This document shows positions 15,562-23,094 of a DNA stretch of 31,015 nucleotides, piece after piece. Position numbers and translations under genes: made by a program. The stretch comes from an uncultured Anaerolineales bacterium (GTDB lineage Bacteria > Chloroflexota > Anaerolineae > Anaerolineales > Villigracilaceae), in contig CALFXA010000221.1 in NCBI GenBank assembly GCA_937928015.1, forward strand, positions 1 to 31,015, in the 5' to 3' direction. The notes below the pieces were generated by a model, which saw only the letters and a list, made by a program, of their open reading frames with translations, ran no database searches and had not been told where the DNA came from. How positions within the stretch are numbered: position 1 is the stretch's first letter; each line of letters begins with the position of its first letter.

Positions 15562-15570
15562 AGCATAGCA
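15562..15570 (-). promoter_or_regulatory. Extended -10 promoter of transglutaminase-like gene
   Basis: On the minus strand TGC precedes TATGCT (15562-15567), an extended -10 motif (TGnTATnnT). It lies 36 bases before the ATG at 15525. The -35 region at 17-base spacing is poor (TGGTAA), which is acceptable for an extended -10 promoter. Confidence 0.45.
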
Positions 15571-15720
15571 CGATTACGGCGCAATTACCATCTGCCCGCA
15601 GTGACGACATAATTATCCACGTTTATCTTTTTTCTAGCTGGGCAAATTCTTCATCTCCTGCCCCAAAGAAAACCCCAAAATTTTGACATTTCTCTAACAT
15701 TTTTCCAGCCACAGTCGCGA

Positions 15721-15726
15721 TAAAAT
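15721..15726 (+). promoter_or_regulatory. Candidate -10 box of htpG
   Basis: TAAAAT about 90 bases before the htpG start is the best -10 candidate. No good -35 lies 17 bases upstream; a TTGACA at 15683-15688 is too far. A non-housekeeping sigma factor or an activator may be needed. No CIRCE element was found. Confidence 0.3.
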
Positions 15727-15769
15727 ACAGGTCGAAAACAGGACACCCACACGACGATCCCGTTTTCTC

Positions 15770-15796
15770 AAATGCTTCGGGATGGTCGGAGCATTT
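15770..15796 (+). promoter_or_regulatory. Leader hairpin upstream of htpG
   Basis: AAATGCTTC (15770-15778) can pair with GGAGCATTT (15788-15796), nine pairs with one G-U, around a nine-base loop, followed by TTAA and the AGGAGGA ribosome binding site (15804-15810). It may act as a temperature- or termination-sensitive element, or merely protect the mRNA. The role is inferred. Confidence 0.45.
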
Positions 15797-15816
15797 TTAA
15801 TTCAGGAGGAACCCCC

Positions 15817-17679
15817 ATGACCGACACCACCCCCACACGTGACGAGGCACAATCCTACTCGTTCAAGGCCGAGACCAAGCAACTACTCAACATCCTGATC
15901 CATTCGTTATACAAGGACCGTGAGGTCTTCCTGCGCGAACTGCTTTCGAACGCTTCCGACGCCCTCAACCGAATCCGTTTCGAAATGTTGACCAACCGCG
16001 ACGTGCTCAACCCCGACGCGGAACTGTCCATCCGCATCCACGCGGACAAGGAATCCCGCACCCTGGTCATCCAGGACACGGGCATTGGCATGACCCGCGA
16101 CGAGATCATGGAAAATCTGGGCACTATCGCGCAATCGGGTGCGCGCAAATTTATCGAAGCCACCAAAGACAAAAAGGTGGACTTCACCCAGGTCATCGGG
16201 CAATTCGGTGTGGGCTTCTACTCCGTGTTCATGGTGGCGGAATGGGTGCGGGTCACCTCGCGCTCGTACAAGCCGCGTGCCAAGGCCGTGACCTGGTACG
16301 CCACAGGCGAAGACAACTACCAGGTCAGCGCCGCCGAGATGGCCGAGCGCGGCACGAAGATCGAGATCAAACTCAAGGAGGATGCCGCGGAGTTCGCCGA
16401 GGAATACCGCCTCAAGAACATTATCCACAAACATTCGGATTACATCGGTTTCCCCATCTACGTTGGCGCGGACGAGAAGCAGGCCAACAAGCAAATCTCG
16501 ATGTGGCGCACCACCAAACAGGAATTGACCGAGGAGCAATACAAGGATTTCTATCACCAGTTGACTCTGGACTTCGACGACCCGCTGTTGCATGTTCACG
16601 TTTCGACCGACGCCCCCGTTCAGTTATATGCCTTGCTGTATGTTCCAGGCAAGGGAGAGCGCGGTATCTTCTCCCTGCGCAAGGAAGACGGCCTGAAACT
16701 ATACTCGCGCAACATCCTGATCGACGAGTACAACAAGGACCTGCTGCCCGACTACCTGCGCTTCGTGCAGGGCGTGGTCGACTCGGAGGATCTGCCGCTC
16801 AACGTCTCGCGTGAGACCGTGCAGTCGGTGGGTCTGATGCCCAAGCTAAAGAAGGTCGTCACAGGCCAGGTGATGAAGGAACTCGAAGTGCTGGCCAAAA
16901 ATGATGCCGAAAAATACAACACCTTCTGGCAGGAGTTCGGCGGTTACCTCAAACAGGGTGTCGCGGCCAACCCGATGGGCGAGGAAAGCATCCACCCGCT
17001 GCTGCGCTTCAAGACCAATCTCCAGCCCGAGGCCTGGTCCTCGCTGGAGGATTACGTCGGACGCATGAAGCCCGACCAGAAGGTTATTTATTACATCGTC
17101 GGTGAGGACCCCAAGGCGGTACTGCGCAGCCCGCACCTGGATTATTTCCACGGGCAGGGCATGGAGGTGTTGCTGCTGACCGACCCGATGGACTCGTTCA
17201 TGCTGATGGGCCTGCACAAGTACAAGGACTATGAGTTGCAGAACGTGGCTCAGGCGGAGATTCCTCAAAAGGACGGGGAGCAGGCCGAGGCGGAGAAGAT
17301 TCCCGAGGCCGACTTCAACGGGCTGATCGAACGCTTCAAGCAGGTCCTCGGCGAACGCGTGACCGACGTCCGCGCCAGCCAGCGCCTGTCACAGTCCGTC
17401 GCCCGCTTGGCGGATGCAGACGGGGCGATGAATCCCGAACTCCAGCGTGTGTACCGCTACCTCGGCAAGGAATACGAGGTGCCGAAGAAGATCCTGGAAT
17501 TGAATCCTGCCCACCCCATCTTGAAGAAACTGCTCAAGCTGGATGCTGCTTCCGAGTTGGGAACCGTGATCATTGAGCAGGTCTACGACAGCGCGTTGCT
17601 GGTCGAGGGCCTACACCCCGACCCCTCCAGTATGGTTGCACGCGTGCAGCAATTGATGGATGCGGCGTTGGGCGAATAA
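15817..17679 (+). CDS. htpG: Hsp90-family molecular chaperone HtpG
   Basis: This ATP-driven cytosolic chaperone folds and remodels client proteins under stress. The 620 residues are normal for HtpG. The N-terminal GHKL ATPase shows the Bergerat motifs: FLRELLSNASDAL with Glu41 and Asn45, DTGIGM with Asp87, and GQFGVGFYSVF. The middle domain contains the conserved LPLNVSRETVQ segment, and the C-terminal dimerisation domain runs to the end (LVEGLHPDPSSMVARVQQLM). ATG 15817 is chosen over an ATG 15 codons upstream because AGGAGGA lies six bases before it and the upstream ATG lies inside the leader hairpin. It stands alone, with no dnaK or groEL nearby. A hairpin-type repeat and a terminator follow. 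Confidence 0.97.
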   Translation: MTDTTPTRDEAQSYSFKAETKQLLNILIHSLYKDREVFLRELLSNASDALNRIRFEMLTNRDVLNPDAELSIRIHADKESRTLVIQDTGIGMTRDEIMENLGTIAQSGARKFIEATKDKKVDFTQVIGQFGVGFYSVFMVAEWVRVTSRSYKPRAKAVTWYATGEDNYQVSAAEMAERGTKIEIKLKEDAAEFAEEYRLKNIIHKHSDYIGFPIYVGADEKQANKQISMWRTTKQELTEEQYKDFYHQLTLDFDDPLLHVHVSTDAPVQLYALLYVPGKGERGIFSLRKEDGLKLYSRNILIDEYNKDLLPDYLRFVQGVVDSEDLPLNVSRETVQSVGLMPKLKKVVTGQVMKELEVLAKNDAEKYNTFWQEFGGYLKQGVAANPMGEESIHPLLRFKTNLQPEAWSSLEDYVGRMKPDQKVIYYIVGEDPKAVLRSPHLDYFHGQGMEVLLLTDPMDSFMLMGLHKYKDYELQNVAQAEIPQKDGEQAEAEKIPEADFNGLIERFKQVLGERVTDVRASQRLSQSVARLADADGAMNPELQRVYRYLGKEYEVPKKILELNPAHPILKKLLKLDAASELGTVIIEQVYDSALLVEGLHPDPSSMVARVQQLMDAALGE

Positions 17680-17686
17680 AAATATC

Positions 17687-17714
17687 TCCACCCTTCGACT
17701 ACGCTCAGGGTGGA
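17687..17714. repeat. REP-like inverted repeat with CCCTTCGACTACGCTCAGGG core
   Basis: TCCACCCT (17687-17694) pairs with AGGGTGGA (17707-17714) around TCGACTACGCTC. The core CCCTTCGACTAC recurs at 29266-29277. It looks like a small dispersed intergenic element. No T-run follows directly on the plus strand, so it is not a standard terminator. Confidence 0.5.
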
Positions 17715-17715
17715 A

Positions 17716-17745
17716 GAAAAACGTCCCCAGAAATTCTGGGGACGT
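17716..17745 (-). terminator. Terminator of ROK kinase gene
   Basis: ACGTCCCCAG (17721-17730) pairs with CTGGGGACGT (17736-17745) around AAATT. On the minus strand it is followed by TTTTTC, as expected for an intrinsic terminator of the gene ending at 17751. It may also stop htpG transcription, although the plus-strand T-run is poor. Confidence 0.85.
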
Positions 17746-17750
17746 TGTGA

Positions 17751-18782
17751 TTACGCTCGGTTCTTATACAAGGCTGCCAGGGCTGCGCCAATAGCCTGGG
17801 ACAAATCCCCCAGCGCCGCAGGGACAATGTTAATCGTGTCGCGCTGATAGGGCCACAGGTACTCGCGGGCCGTCGAGCGGACAATATCCAGATAGCGTTC
17901 GCGGAAGGCGGTGGTGGTGGCTTCGGGGTCCATCAGGCCGCCGCCGATGACCACATAGCGCGGGTCGAGCGCCATCGCCAGGTTGGCGAGGTGCAGGCCC
18001 AAGGCCTTCGCCTGGAAGTCGAACAACTCGGTGGCGAGCGGGTCGCCGCGTTGGGCCAGTCCGCGCAGACTGAAGGCGCGTTCCTTCATGCTCAGGGTCG
18101 ATTTGGCCAGATCATGGTCGGGATACTGCTCCAGCTTCTCGGCCAGCAGATAAGGCAAGCCCGAAAGGCAGGTATAGACCTCAATGCAGCCCCAGGTACG
18201 TCCGCAACCACAGGGATAAGGCTTGGCACCCAGCAAGTGCAAGGCCGCGGGCATGTGACCGCCTTCCATCCCCGCCAGGGTGTCGCCGTCCAGGGCCAGG
18301 CCGTGACGGTCAATGTAGGCACACCCCAGACCCGAGCCTGGCGCCAGCATGAGCACGGTGCCATTATCGTTTCCGCGCGCGTGCTGGGCCTCGGCAATCC
18401 CGCCCATGTCGCCGTCATTCCCCACGGTCAACGGAATGGCGCGCCCCGCGCGCTCGGCGAGGGCGTTGCTATAGGCGGTATGCACGTCAAAACCCGTGAA
18501 ATCATCGGGCAGGTTGGCCGAATGATCGAAAACGCCATAGCGTTGGAAGGGACCAGGCACCGCCAACCCCACCCCGTGGACCTGCTCCCAGGTCAGATCG
18601 TGCTGAGCCAGGTAGGAATTGACTGCCTCGACCCAACTGCGCACGACCGCCTCGGGGCCGCTCTTCGAGTTTGTGGAGGATTGCAATAATTTCGTCGAGA
18701 TGGTCGAGCCGTCGCTCCAGACCCCACCTACTTTGGACGTGGTCGCGCCGCCGTCCGTGCCGATATAAATGCTTTTGCTCAT
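17751..18782 (-). CDS. ROK-family sugar kinase (glucokinase-like)
   Basis: This 343-residue cytoplasmic kinase probably phosphorylates glucose, N-acetylglucosamine or a related sugar with ATP. It carries the phosphate-1 region IGTDGGATTSKVGGV (7-21), the catalytic Asp in VGNDGDMGG (Asp123), the EGGHM segment (Glu173, His176) and the ROK zinc motif CGCGRTWGCIE (Cys191, Cys193, Cys199). The phosphate-1 loop (DGGATTSK) differs from the usual DIGGTKT. It has no N-terminal DNA-binding domain, so it is a kinase and not a ROK repressor. A possible AGGAG lies 13 bases before the ATG, rather far. It is divergent from the 94-residue unknown gene and stands alone, so the substrate cannot be set by context. 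Confidence 0.88.
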   Translation of the reverse strand: MSKSIYIGTDGGATTSKVGGVWSDGSTISTKLLQSSTNSKSGPEAVVRSWVEAVNSYLAQHDLTWEQVHGVGLAVPGPFQRYGVFDHSANLPDDFTGFDVHTAYSNALAERAGRAIPLTVGNDGDMGGIAEAQHARGNDNGTVLMLAPGSGLGCAYIDRHGLALDGDTLAGMEGGHMPAALHLLGAKPYPCGCGRTWGCIEVYTCLSGLPYLLAEKLEQYPDHDLAKSTLSMKERAFSLRGLAQRGDPLATELFDFQAKALGLHLANLAMALDPRYVVIGGGLMDPEATTTAFRERYLDIVRSTAREYLWPYQRDTINIVPAALGDLSQAIGAALAALYKNRA

Positions 18783-18828
18783 AAGTTCTTTTCAATCTCC
18801 TGATCGATTTTCGTCCATGCAACGTCAC

Positions 18829-18834
18829 ATTATA
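18829..18834 (-). promoter_or_regulatory. Candidate -10 of ROK kinase gene
   Basis: On the minus strand TATAAT (18829-18834) lies about 46 bases before the ATG at 18782. A TTGCAT sits 19 bases upstream, too far for a good -35. Only the -10 is supported. Confidence 0.45.
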
Positions 18835-18930
18835 ACGCCGATAAATCCAGGGGATGCAACCCAAACTGACCAGGTAAGTTGCAAACCCGACACGGCATCC
18901 AAGGCAGGAAACCCCATTGAGGGTCCCCCC

Positions 18931-19215
18931 ATGATCACTGTTTTTCGAGAAGCCCAAAGCCAGCCTGCTGACATCGTCGAAGCGGAATTGCGCGACATGG
19001 TTATCGGCTTCAAGCGCGTGATTCTAACGTCCGAAGAGGTCTCCGCCCGCCTCGGCGCGGACATGGGCCTGCCCGCCATCCAGGACGGAGCGCGCATCGT
19101 CAGCGGCACAGCGGAATTGCACACCTATCTGAAAGAATTGGCCGATTTCTACCATGACTGGCACATGTATCAGGGCGACGCCTGTTATGTGTACGACAAT
19201 GGGCAGAATTGTTAG
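18931..19215 (+). CDS. Small conserved-looking protein of unknown function
   Basis: This 94-residue protein was not recognised. It is mixed alpha/beta in character, with no signal peptide or membrane segment, and ends in ACYVYDNGQNC, leaving a Cys pair near the end. The segment DMVIGFKRVILTSEEVSARLGADMGL could form helices. The ATG at 18931 is preceded by GAGGG at a usable distance; the frame is open to 18769, but those upstream residues overlap the divergent ROK start region. The codon use resembles that of its neighbours and a clear terminator follows, so it is probably a real gene. It is divergent from the ROK kinase. Confidence 0.6.
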   Translation: MITVFREAQSQPADIVEAELRDMVIGFKRVILTSEEVSARLGADMGLPAIQDGARIVSGTAELHTYLKELADFYHDWHMYQGDACYVYDNGQNC

Positions 19216-19231
19216 GCCAGCGAATCGAGAT

Positions 19232-19257
19232 GCCTCCGAATCTTCGGAGGCTTTTTA
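19232..19257 (+). terminator. Terminator of the 94-residue protein gene
   Basis: GCCTCCGA (19232-19239) pairs with TCGGAGGC (19244-19251) around a four-base loop and is followed by TTTTTATTT. It begins 16 bases after the stop codon. Confidence 0.93.
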
Positions 19258-19356
19258 TTTCGGTCCTGGGAATTTTCGACTTTTCAGACACTTTCCAGCA
19301 TATTCGACGTATATCAATCATCCTGCAACACCATAGATCACCCTGGAGGAATCTCG

Positions 19357-20331
19357 ATGAAAGCGATAATTCAAGAAAAATATGGAACGCCCGATGTTCT
19401 TCAGTTAAGAGAAATCGATAAACCCCAGCCCAAGGCAGGCGAGGTGCTAATCAAGGTTCATGTAGCCTCGATCAACGCCGCAGACTGGCACTTATTGACC
19501 GCCGACATCTTCCTCGTCCGTTTTATGAAAGGCCTGTTCAAGCCGAAGCCCAATATCCTCGGCTCGGACGTAGCAGGAAGAGTCGAAGCCATTGGAGCGG
19601 ACGTCACGCAATTCAAAGTCGGCGATGAAGTCTTCGGCGATATCTTTTTGCAAGGCAGCGGAAGCCTTGCGGAATATGCGTTGGCTCCCGAAAGCGCTCT
19701 AACGTTGAAGCCGTCGAAGCTGTCCTCCGAGGAAGCTGCAGCAGCCCCACTGGCAGCCATCACTGCCTTGCAAGGACTACGAGACGAAGGCCAGATTCGG
19801 TCGGGGCAAAAAGTGCTGATTCAAGGGGCTTCGGGCGGCGTGGGGACCTTCGCCGTGCAGATTGCCAAGTCGTTCGGCGCCGAGGTTACCGCCGTGTGCA
19901 GCCCGCGGAATGTGGAGATGGTCCGCTCGCTCGGCGCGGACCACGTCATCGATTACACAAAAGAAGATTTCACCAAAAGTGGCGTACGCTATGATCTGAT
20001 CCTGGCGGCCAATGGATACCATCCGATCGCGGCGTATAAACGCGCTTTGACTCCGCAGGGAATTTATGTCATGGCGGGCGGGAAGTTCAAGCAAATGTTC
20101 GAGACCATGCTTCTGGGGTCGTTGATGTCTGAGAAGAACGGCAGAAAGCTAAAACTGCTCTCTGCAAAGTCGAACCAAAAAGATTTATTGACGATCAAGG
20201 AACTCCTGGAAACAAACAAGATCAAGTCCATCATCGACAGGCGCTATCCCTTGCAGGAAGCGGCAGAGGCGCTGCGGTATCTTGGCGCGGGGCACGCGCG
20301 CGGGAAAGTCGTCATCAACATTTCCGAATAA
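19357..20331 (+). CDS. Zinc-independent medium-chain dehydrogenase/reductase (quinone oxidoreductase-like)
   Basis: This 324-residue cytoplasmic oxidoreductase probably uses NADPH to reduce quinones, enones or aldehydes. The N-terminal GroES-like domain lacks the zinc-binding cysteines and the GHE motif of true alcohol dehydrogenases. The coenzyme domain has LIQGASGGVGTFAVQIAKSFGAEVTAVCS (154-182) with GASGGVG at 157-163. The C-terminus ends in the typical LQEAAEALRYLGAGHARGKVVI. The ATG is preceded by GGAGGA about six bases upstream. It is a single-gene unit between two terminators. The substrate cannot be deduced. Confidence 0.9.
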   Translation: MKAIIQEKYGTPDVLQLREIDKPQPKAGEVLIKVHVASINAADWHLLTADIFLVRFMKGLFKPKPNILGSDVAGRVEAIGADVTQFKVGDEVFGDIFLQGSGSLAEYALAPESALTLKPSKLSSEEAAAAPLAAITALQGLRDEGQIRSGQKVLIQGASGGVGTFAVQIAKSFGAEVTAVCSPRNVEMVRSLGADHVIDYTKEDFTKSGVRYDLILAANGYHPIAAYKRALTPQGIYVMAGGKFKQMFETMLLGSLMSEKNGRKLKLLSAKSNQKDLLTIKELLETNKIKSIIDRRYPLQEAAEALRYLGAGHARGKVVINISE

Positions 20332-20377
20332 ATTTTCCAGGCAGAACAATTTTGCGCTTGTTCAACGTGTTTCAGAC

Positions 20378-20412
20378 GACTCCCGAGTTCTCAAAGAACT
20401 CGGGAGTCTTTG
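20378..20412. terminator. Terminator between convergent oxidoreductase and UvrA genes
   Basis: A 14-base-pair perfect stem (GACTCCCGAGTTCT at 20378-20391, complement at 20395-20408) has a three-base loop and is followed on the plus strand by TTTGATTT. It lies six bases from the UvrA stop codon and can serve both convergent genes. Confidence 0.85.
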
Positions 20413-20414
20413 AT

Positions 20415-22937
20415 TTACAACATCCCCTTCAAACACTGCCCCGTATATGACCCCTTGACCTTCGCCACATCTTCGGGAGTGCCTTCGGCGAGGAGTTGAC
20501 CGCCCGCCATGCCGCCTTCGGGACCAAGGTCGATGACCCAGTCCGCCGCTTTGACGAGGTCAAGGTTGTGCTCGACGACGATGACGCTGTTGCCCGCGTC
20601 CACCAATCTTTGCAGGACTTCGAGCAGGCGGGCGGTGTCGGCGGGATGCAGACCCGTGGTCGGTTCGTCGAGCAGGTAGAGGGTGCGACCTGTGGAGCGG
20701 CGTCCGAGTTCCTTGGCGAGTTTGACGCGCTGGGCTTCGCCGCCAGATAAAGTCGTCGCGGGCTGACCGAGTTGCAGGTAGCCCAAGCCGACATCGGACA
20801 TCACTTTCAGGCGGGATTGAGCGGCGGGGACATCGGCAAATAAAGCCAGCGCTTCTTCAACGGTCATGTTCAGCACCTGCGAAATATCGTAGCCGCGATA
20901 CTTGACAGCGAGAGTCTCCTTCTTGAAGCGGCGTCCGCGGCAGGCGGGACATCGCACTTCGACATCGGGCAGGAAGTGCATCTTGACCGTCAGCGTGCCC
21001 GCGCCTTCGCAGCGCTCACAGCGCCCACCTGGGACGTTGAACGAAAAATGTCGCGCGGTGATCTTGTTCTTCTTGGCTTCGGGCGTGGCGGCAAAGGTCT
21101 CGCGGATGGGCGTGAACGTGTCGGAGTAGGTGGCGGCGTTCGAGCGCGGGATGCGCCCAATGTGCGCCTGATCAATGGTGATGACCTTGTCGATGTGATC
21201 CCAGCCTGTGATAGAGTCGTGTTCGCCTGGCAACTCATTCGCGCCGTTCAACTTTTGACGCGCGGCGAGGTCGAGGATGTCGAAGATCAGCGAGGACTTG
21301 CCTGAGCCTGAGACACCCGTCACCGCCACCAGCAAGCCGAGCGGAATCTTCACCGTCAGGTTGTGCAGGTTAAATTGACGCGCGCCGTTGATGGTCAGCG
21401 CTTTGTGATTGGGCTCGCGGCGATGTTCGGGAATCGGGACAGATGTGATGCCCGCGAGAAACTCACCCGTCAGCGAGCCTTTCGTTTGCGCCACCTCGGC
21501 GGGCGTGCCCGCAGCGACGATCTGTCCACCGTGCTTGCCCGCGCCAGGTCCCACGTCGATCAAGTAGTCAGCAGCTTTGATCAGGTCGAGGTCGTGTTCC
21601 ACCACCAGCACGGTGTTGCCCAAGTCGCGCAGGCGGCGCATGACGTTGATCAGCCGTGCGGTGTCGCGGGAGTGCAGACCAATCGTCGGCTCGTCGAGGA
21701 TGTAAAGCACACCCGTCAGAGCAGACCCGAGCAGGGCAGCCAGCCTCAGGCGTTGGGCTTCGCCCGCGGAAAGAGTCGGGGATGAACGTTCCAAACTCAG
21801 GTAGCCGACTCCCACCTCCAGCAGTCGCCCGACGCGCTCGAATAGGTCATCCAGGATCGGTTGGGCGATGCGCATTTCCTCGGCGGTGAAATGCGGCGGC
21901 AGGGACTTGATCCACGCGTCGAGGTCGTTGAGCGGCAGGTGCGAAATCTTGATGATGGTCTCGCCTGCCACAGTGACTGCGCGGCTTTCGGGTCGCAGGC
22001 GCGTGCCTTCGCAATCGAGACAGGGCTGGGTCGTGAAGAGGTGCTCCAGCTTTTCGAGATAGGCGGCGTTGGTGGCGTGCTCGTTGTAGCGGCGCTGAAG
22101 GTTGGTGACTACACCCTCGAACCGCCCCTGCGCGTTGGTGGCGGGTGGCTTGACATCGGGATAGTGGCGGCGGAACTGCGGGCTGTCGGTGCCGTATAAA
22201 AAGAGGTCGCGCTGGGTGGGGGTGAAATCCTTGACGGGTTTGGACGTGTCGAACTCGAAGCCAAAGTACTTGCCAGCGTTCTTCATGATCTGGCTGTAGT
22301 GTGTGCCATGAAATTCGATCCAGCCGTCGACGGGGAGTTCGGGGATGCTCTTGCTTTCGTCCACGAGGCGGCTAACGATGGGTTGGCGCACCACGCCCAG
22401 CCCCGTGCAGGTGGGGCAGGCTCCCGCAGGCTTGTTGAACGAGAAGTTCGCCATTCCCATCTCAGGAACTGCCACGCCGCAATGCGGGCAAGGATAGGAG
22501 CCATCGGGACTTTCGTCGCTTTCATCTTGCCAATTCTCGTCGGCGGATTCGTAGGTTGGCGGCGGGACGTCTTTCCCGCACTTAAGACATGGGCGATGAC
22601 CAAGGCGGGCGTACAAAACTCGAAGGTAGGTAAAGACTTCGGTCACCGTTCCGACCGTTGAGCGGGGACTATGATTCGTCAGATGTTGGTCAACGCTGAT
22701 GGAGGGTGACAAGCCGACGATGGAATCTACGGGCGGTTTGGCGAGTCCATCTGTGACGATGCCAAGGGACTCGAACAACTGGCGCAGGCTTTCCTTGTGA
22801 ACGATGTCGAATGCCAGCGTGGACTTGCCCGACCCCGACAGTCCCGTCATGACGACGAGTTGGTTCTTGGGGATTTCAAGGGTCACGTTTTTGAGGTTGT
22901 GCAGGCGTGCGTTGCGAATGATGATATTGGAATTCAT
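20415..22937 (-). CDS. uvrA: UvrA2-class excinuclease-like ATPase without UvrB-binding domain
   Basis: This 840-residue DNA-binding ABC ATPase has two nucleotide-binding domains: Walker A GLSGSGKS (32-39) and GVSGSGKS (541-548), signatures LSAGEAQR (389-396) and TLSGGEAQR, and two Walker B motifs (YILDEPTIGLH, YLLDEPTTGLH). Zinc modules include CLKC/CPHC (117/120, 150/153) and CERC...CPACRGRRF. In canonical UvrA a UvrB-binding domain of roughly 100-150 residues follows PRSTVGTVTEVFTYLRVLYARLG; here only about 30 acidic residues (PPTYESADENWQDESDESPD) occupy that place. UvrA2 proteins are linked to resistance to DNA-damaging drugs, so a role in lesion recognition without incision or in drug tolerance is likely. 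The start at 22935-22937 follows GGAG by five bases; an ATG 18 codons upstream lacks one. It is divergent from the aldo/keto reductase. Confidence 0.9.
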   Translation of the reverse strand: MNSNIIIRNARLHNLKNVTLEIPKNQLVVMTGLSGSGKSTLAFDIVHKESLRQLFESLGIVTDGLAKPPVDSIVGLSPSISVDQHLTNHSPRSTVGTVTEVFTYLRVLYARLGHRPCLKCGKDVPPPTYESADENWQDESDESPDGSYPCPHCGVAVPEMGMANFSFNKPAGACPTCTGLGVVRQPIVSRLVDESKSIPELPVDGWIEFHGTHYSQIMKNAGKYFGFEFDTSKPVKDFTPTQRDLFLYGTDSPQFRRHYPDVKPPATNAQGRFEGVVTNLQRRYNEHATNAAYLEKLEHLFTTQPCLDCEGTRLRPESRAVTVAGETIIKISHLPLNDLDAWIKSLPPHFTAEEMRIAQPILDDLFERVGRLLEVGVGYLSLERSSPTLSAGEAQRLRLAALLGSALTGVLYILDEPTIGLHSRDTARLINVMRRLRDLGNTVLVVEHDLDLIKAADYLIDVGPGAGKHGGQIVAAGTPAEVAQTKGSLTGEFLAGITSVPIPEHRREPNHKALTINGARQFNLHNLTVKIPLGLLVAVTGVSGSGKSSLIFDILDLAARQKLNGANELPGEHDSITGWDHIDKVITIDQAHIGRIPRSNAATYSDTFTPIRETFAATPEAKKNKITARHFSFNVPGGRCERCEGAGTLTVKMHFLPDVEVRCPACRGRRFKKETLAVKYRGYDISQVLNMTVEEALALFADVPAAQSRLKVMSDVGLGYLQLGQPATTLSGGEAQRVKLAKELGRRSTGRTLYLLDEPTTGLHPADTARLLEVLQRLVDAGNSVIVVEHNLDLVKAADWVIDLGPEGGMAGGQLLAEGTPEDVAKVKGSYTGQCLKGML

Positions 22938-23044
22938 TTTTCTCCGTTTGCGCGGGTGCTTTACTTCCATTCTACAACCCTGGTGTGCCAATGGAGGGTT
23001 ATAGGAGCGAACCGGATAAAGATGAACTAAACAATGGAAAGATT

Positions 23045-23050
23045 TATAAT
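23045..23050 (+). promoter_or_regulatory. Candidate -10 of aldo/keto reductase gene
   Basis: TATAAT lies 44 bases before the ATG. At 17-base spacing the -35 would be ATGAAC, a weak match. Only the -10 is supported. Confidence 0.5.
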
Positions 23051-23094
23051 CAGGGCGTGGTTATTTTGCGTCAAATCTCATTCAGGAGAACAAC

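Noticed and set aside
15526..15816. CIRCE element or heat-shock sigma promoter for htpG
   Set aside because: No TTAGCACTC/GAGTGCTAA repeat and no recognisable sigma32 boxes were found.
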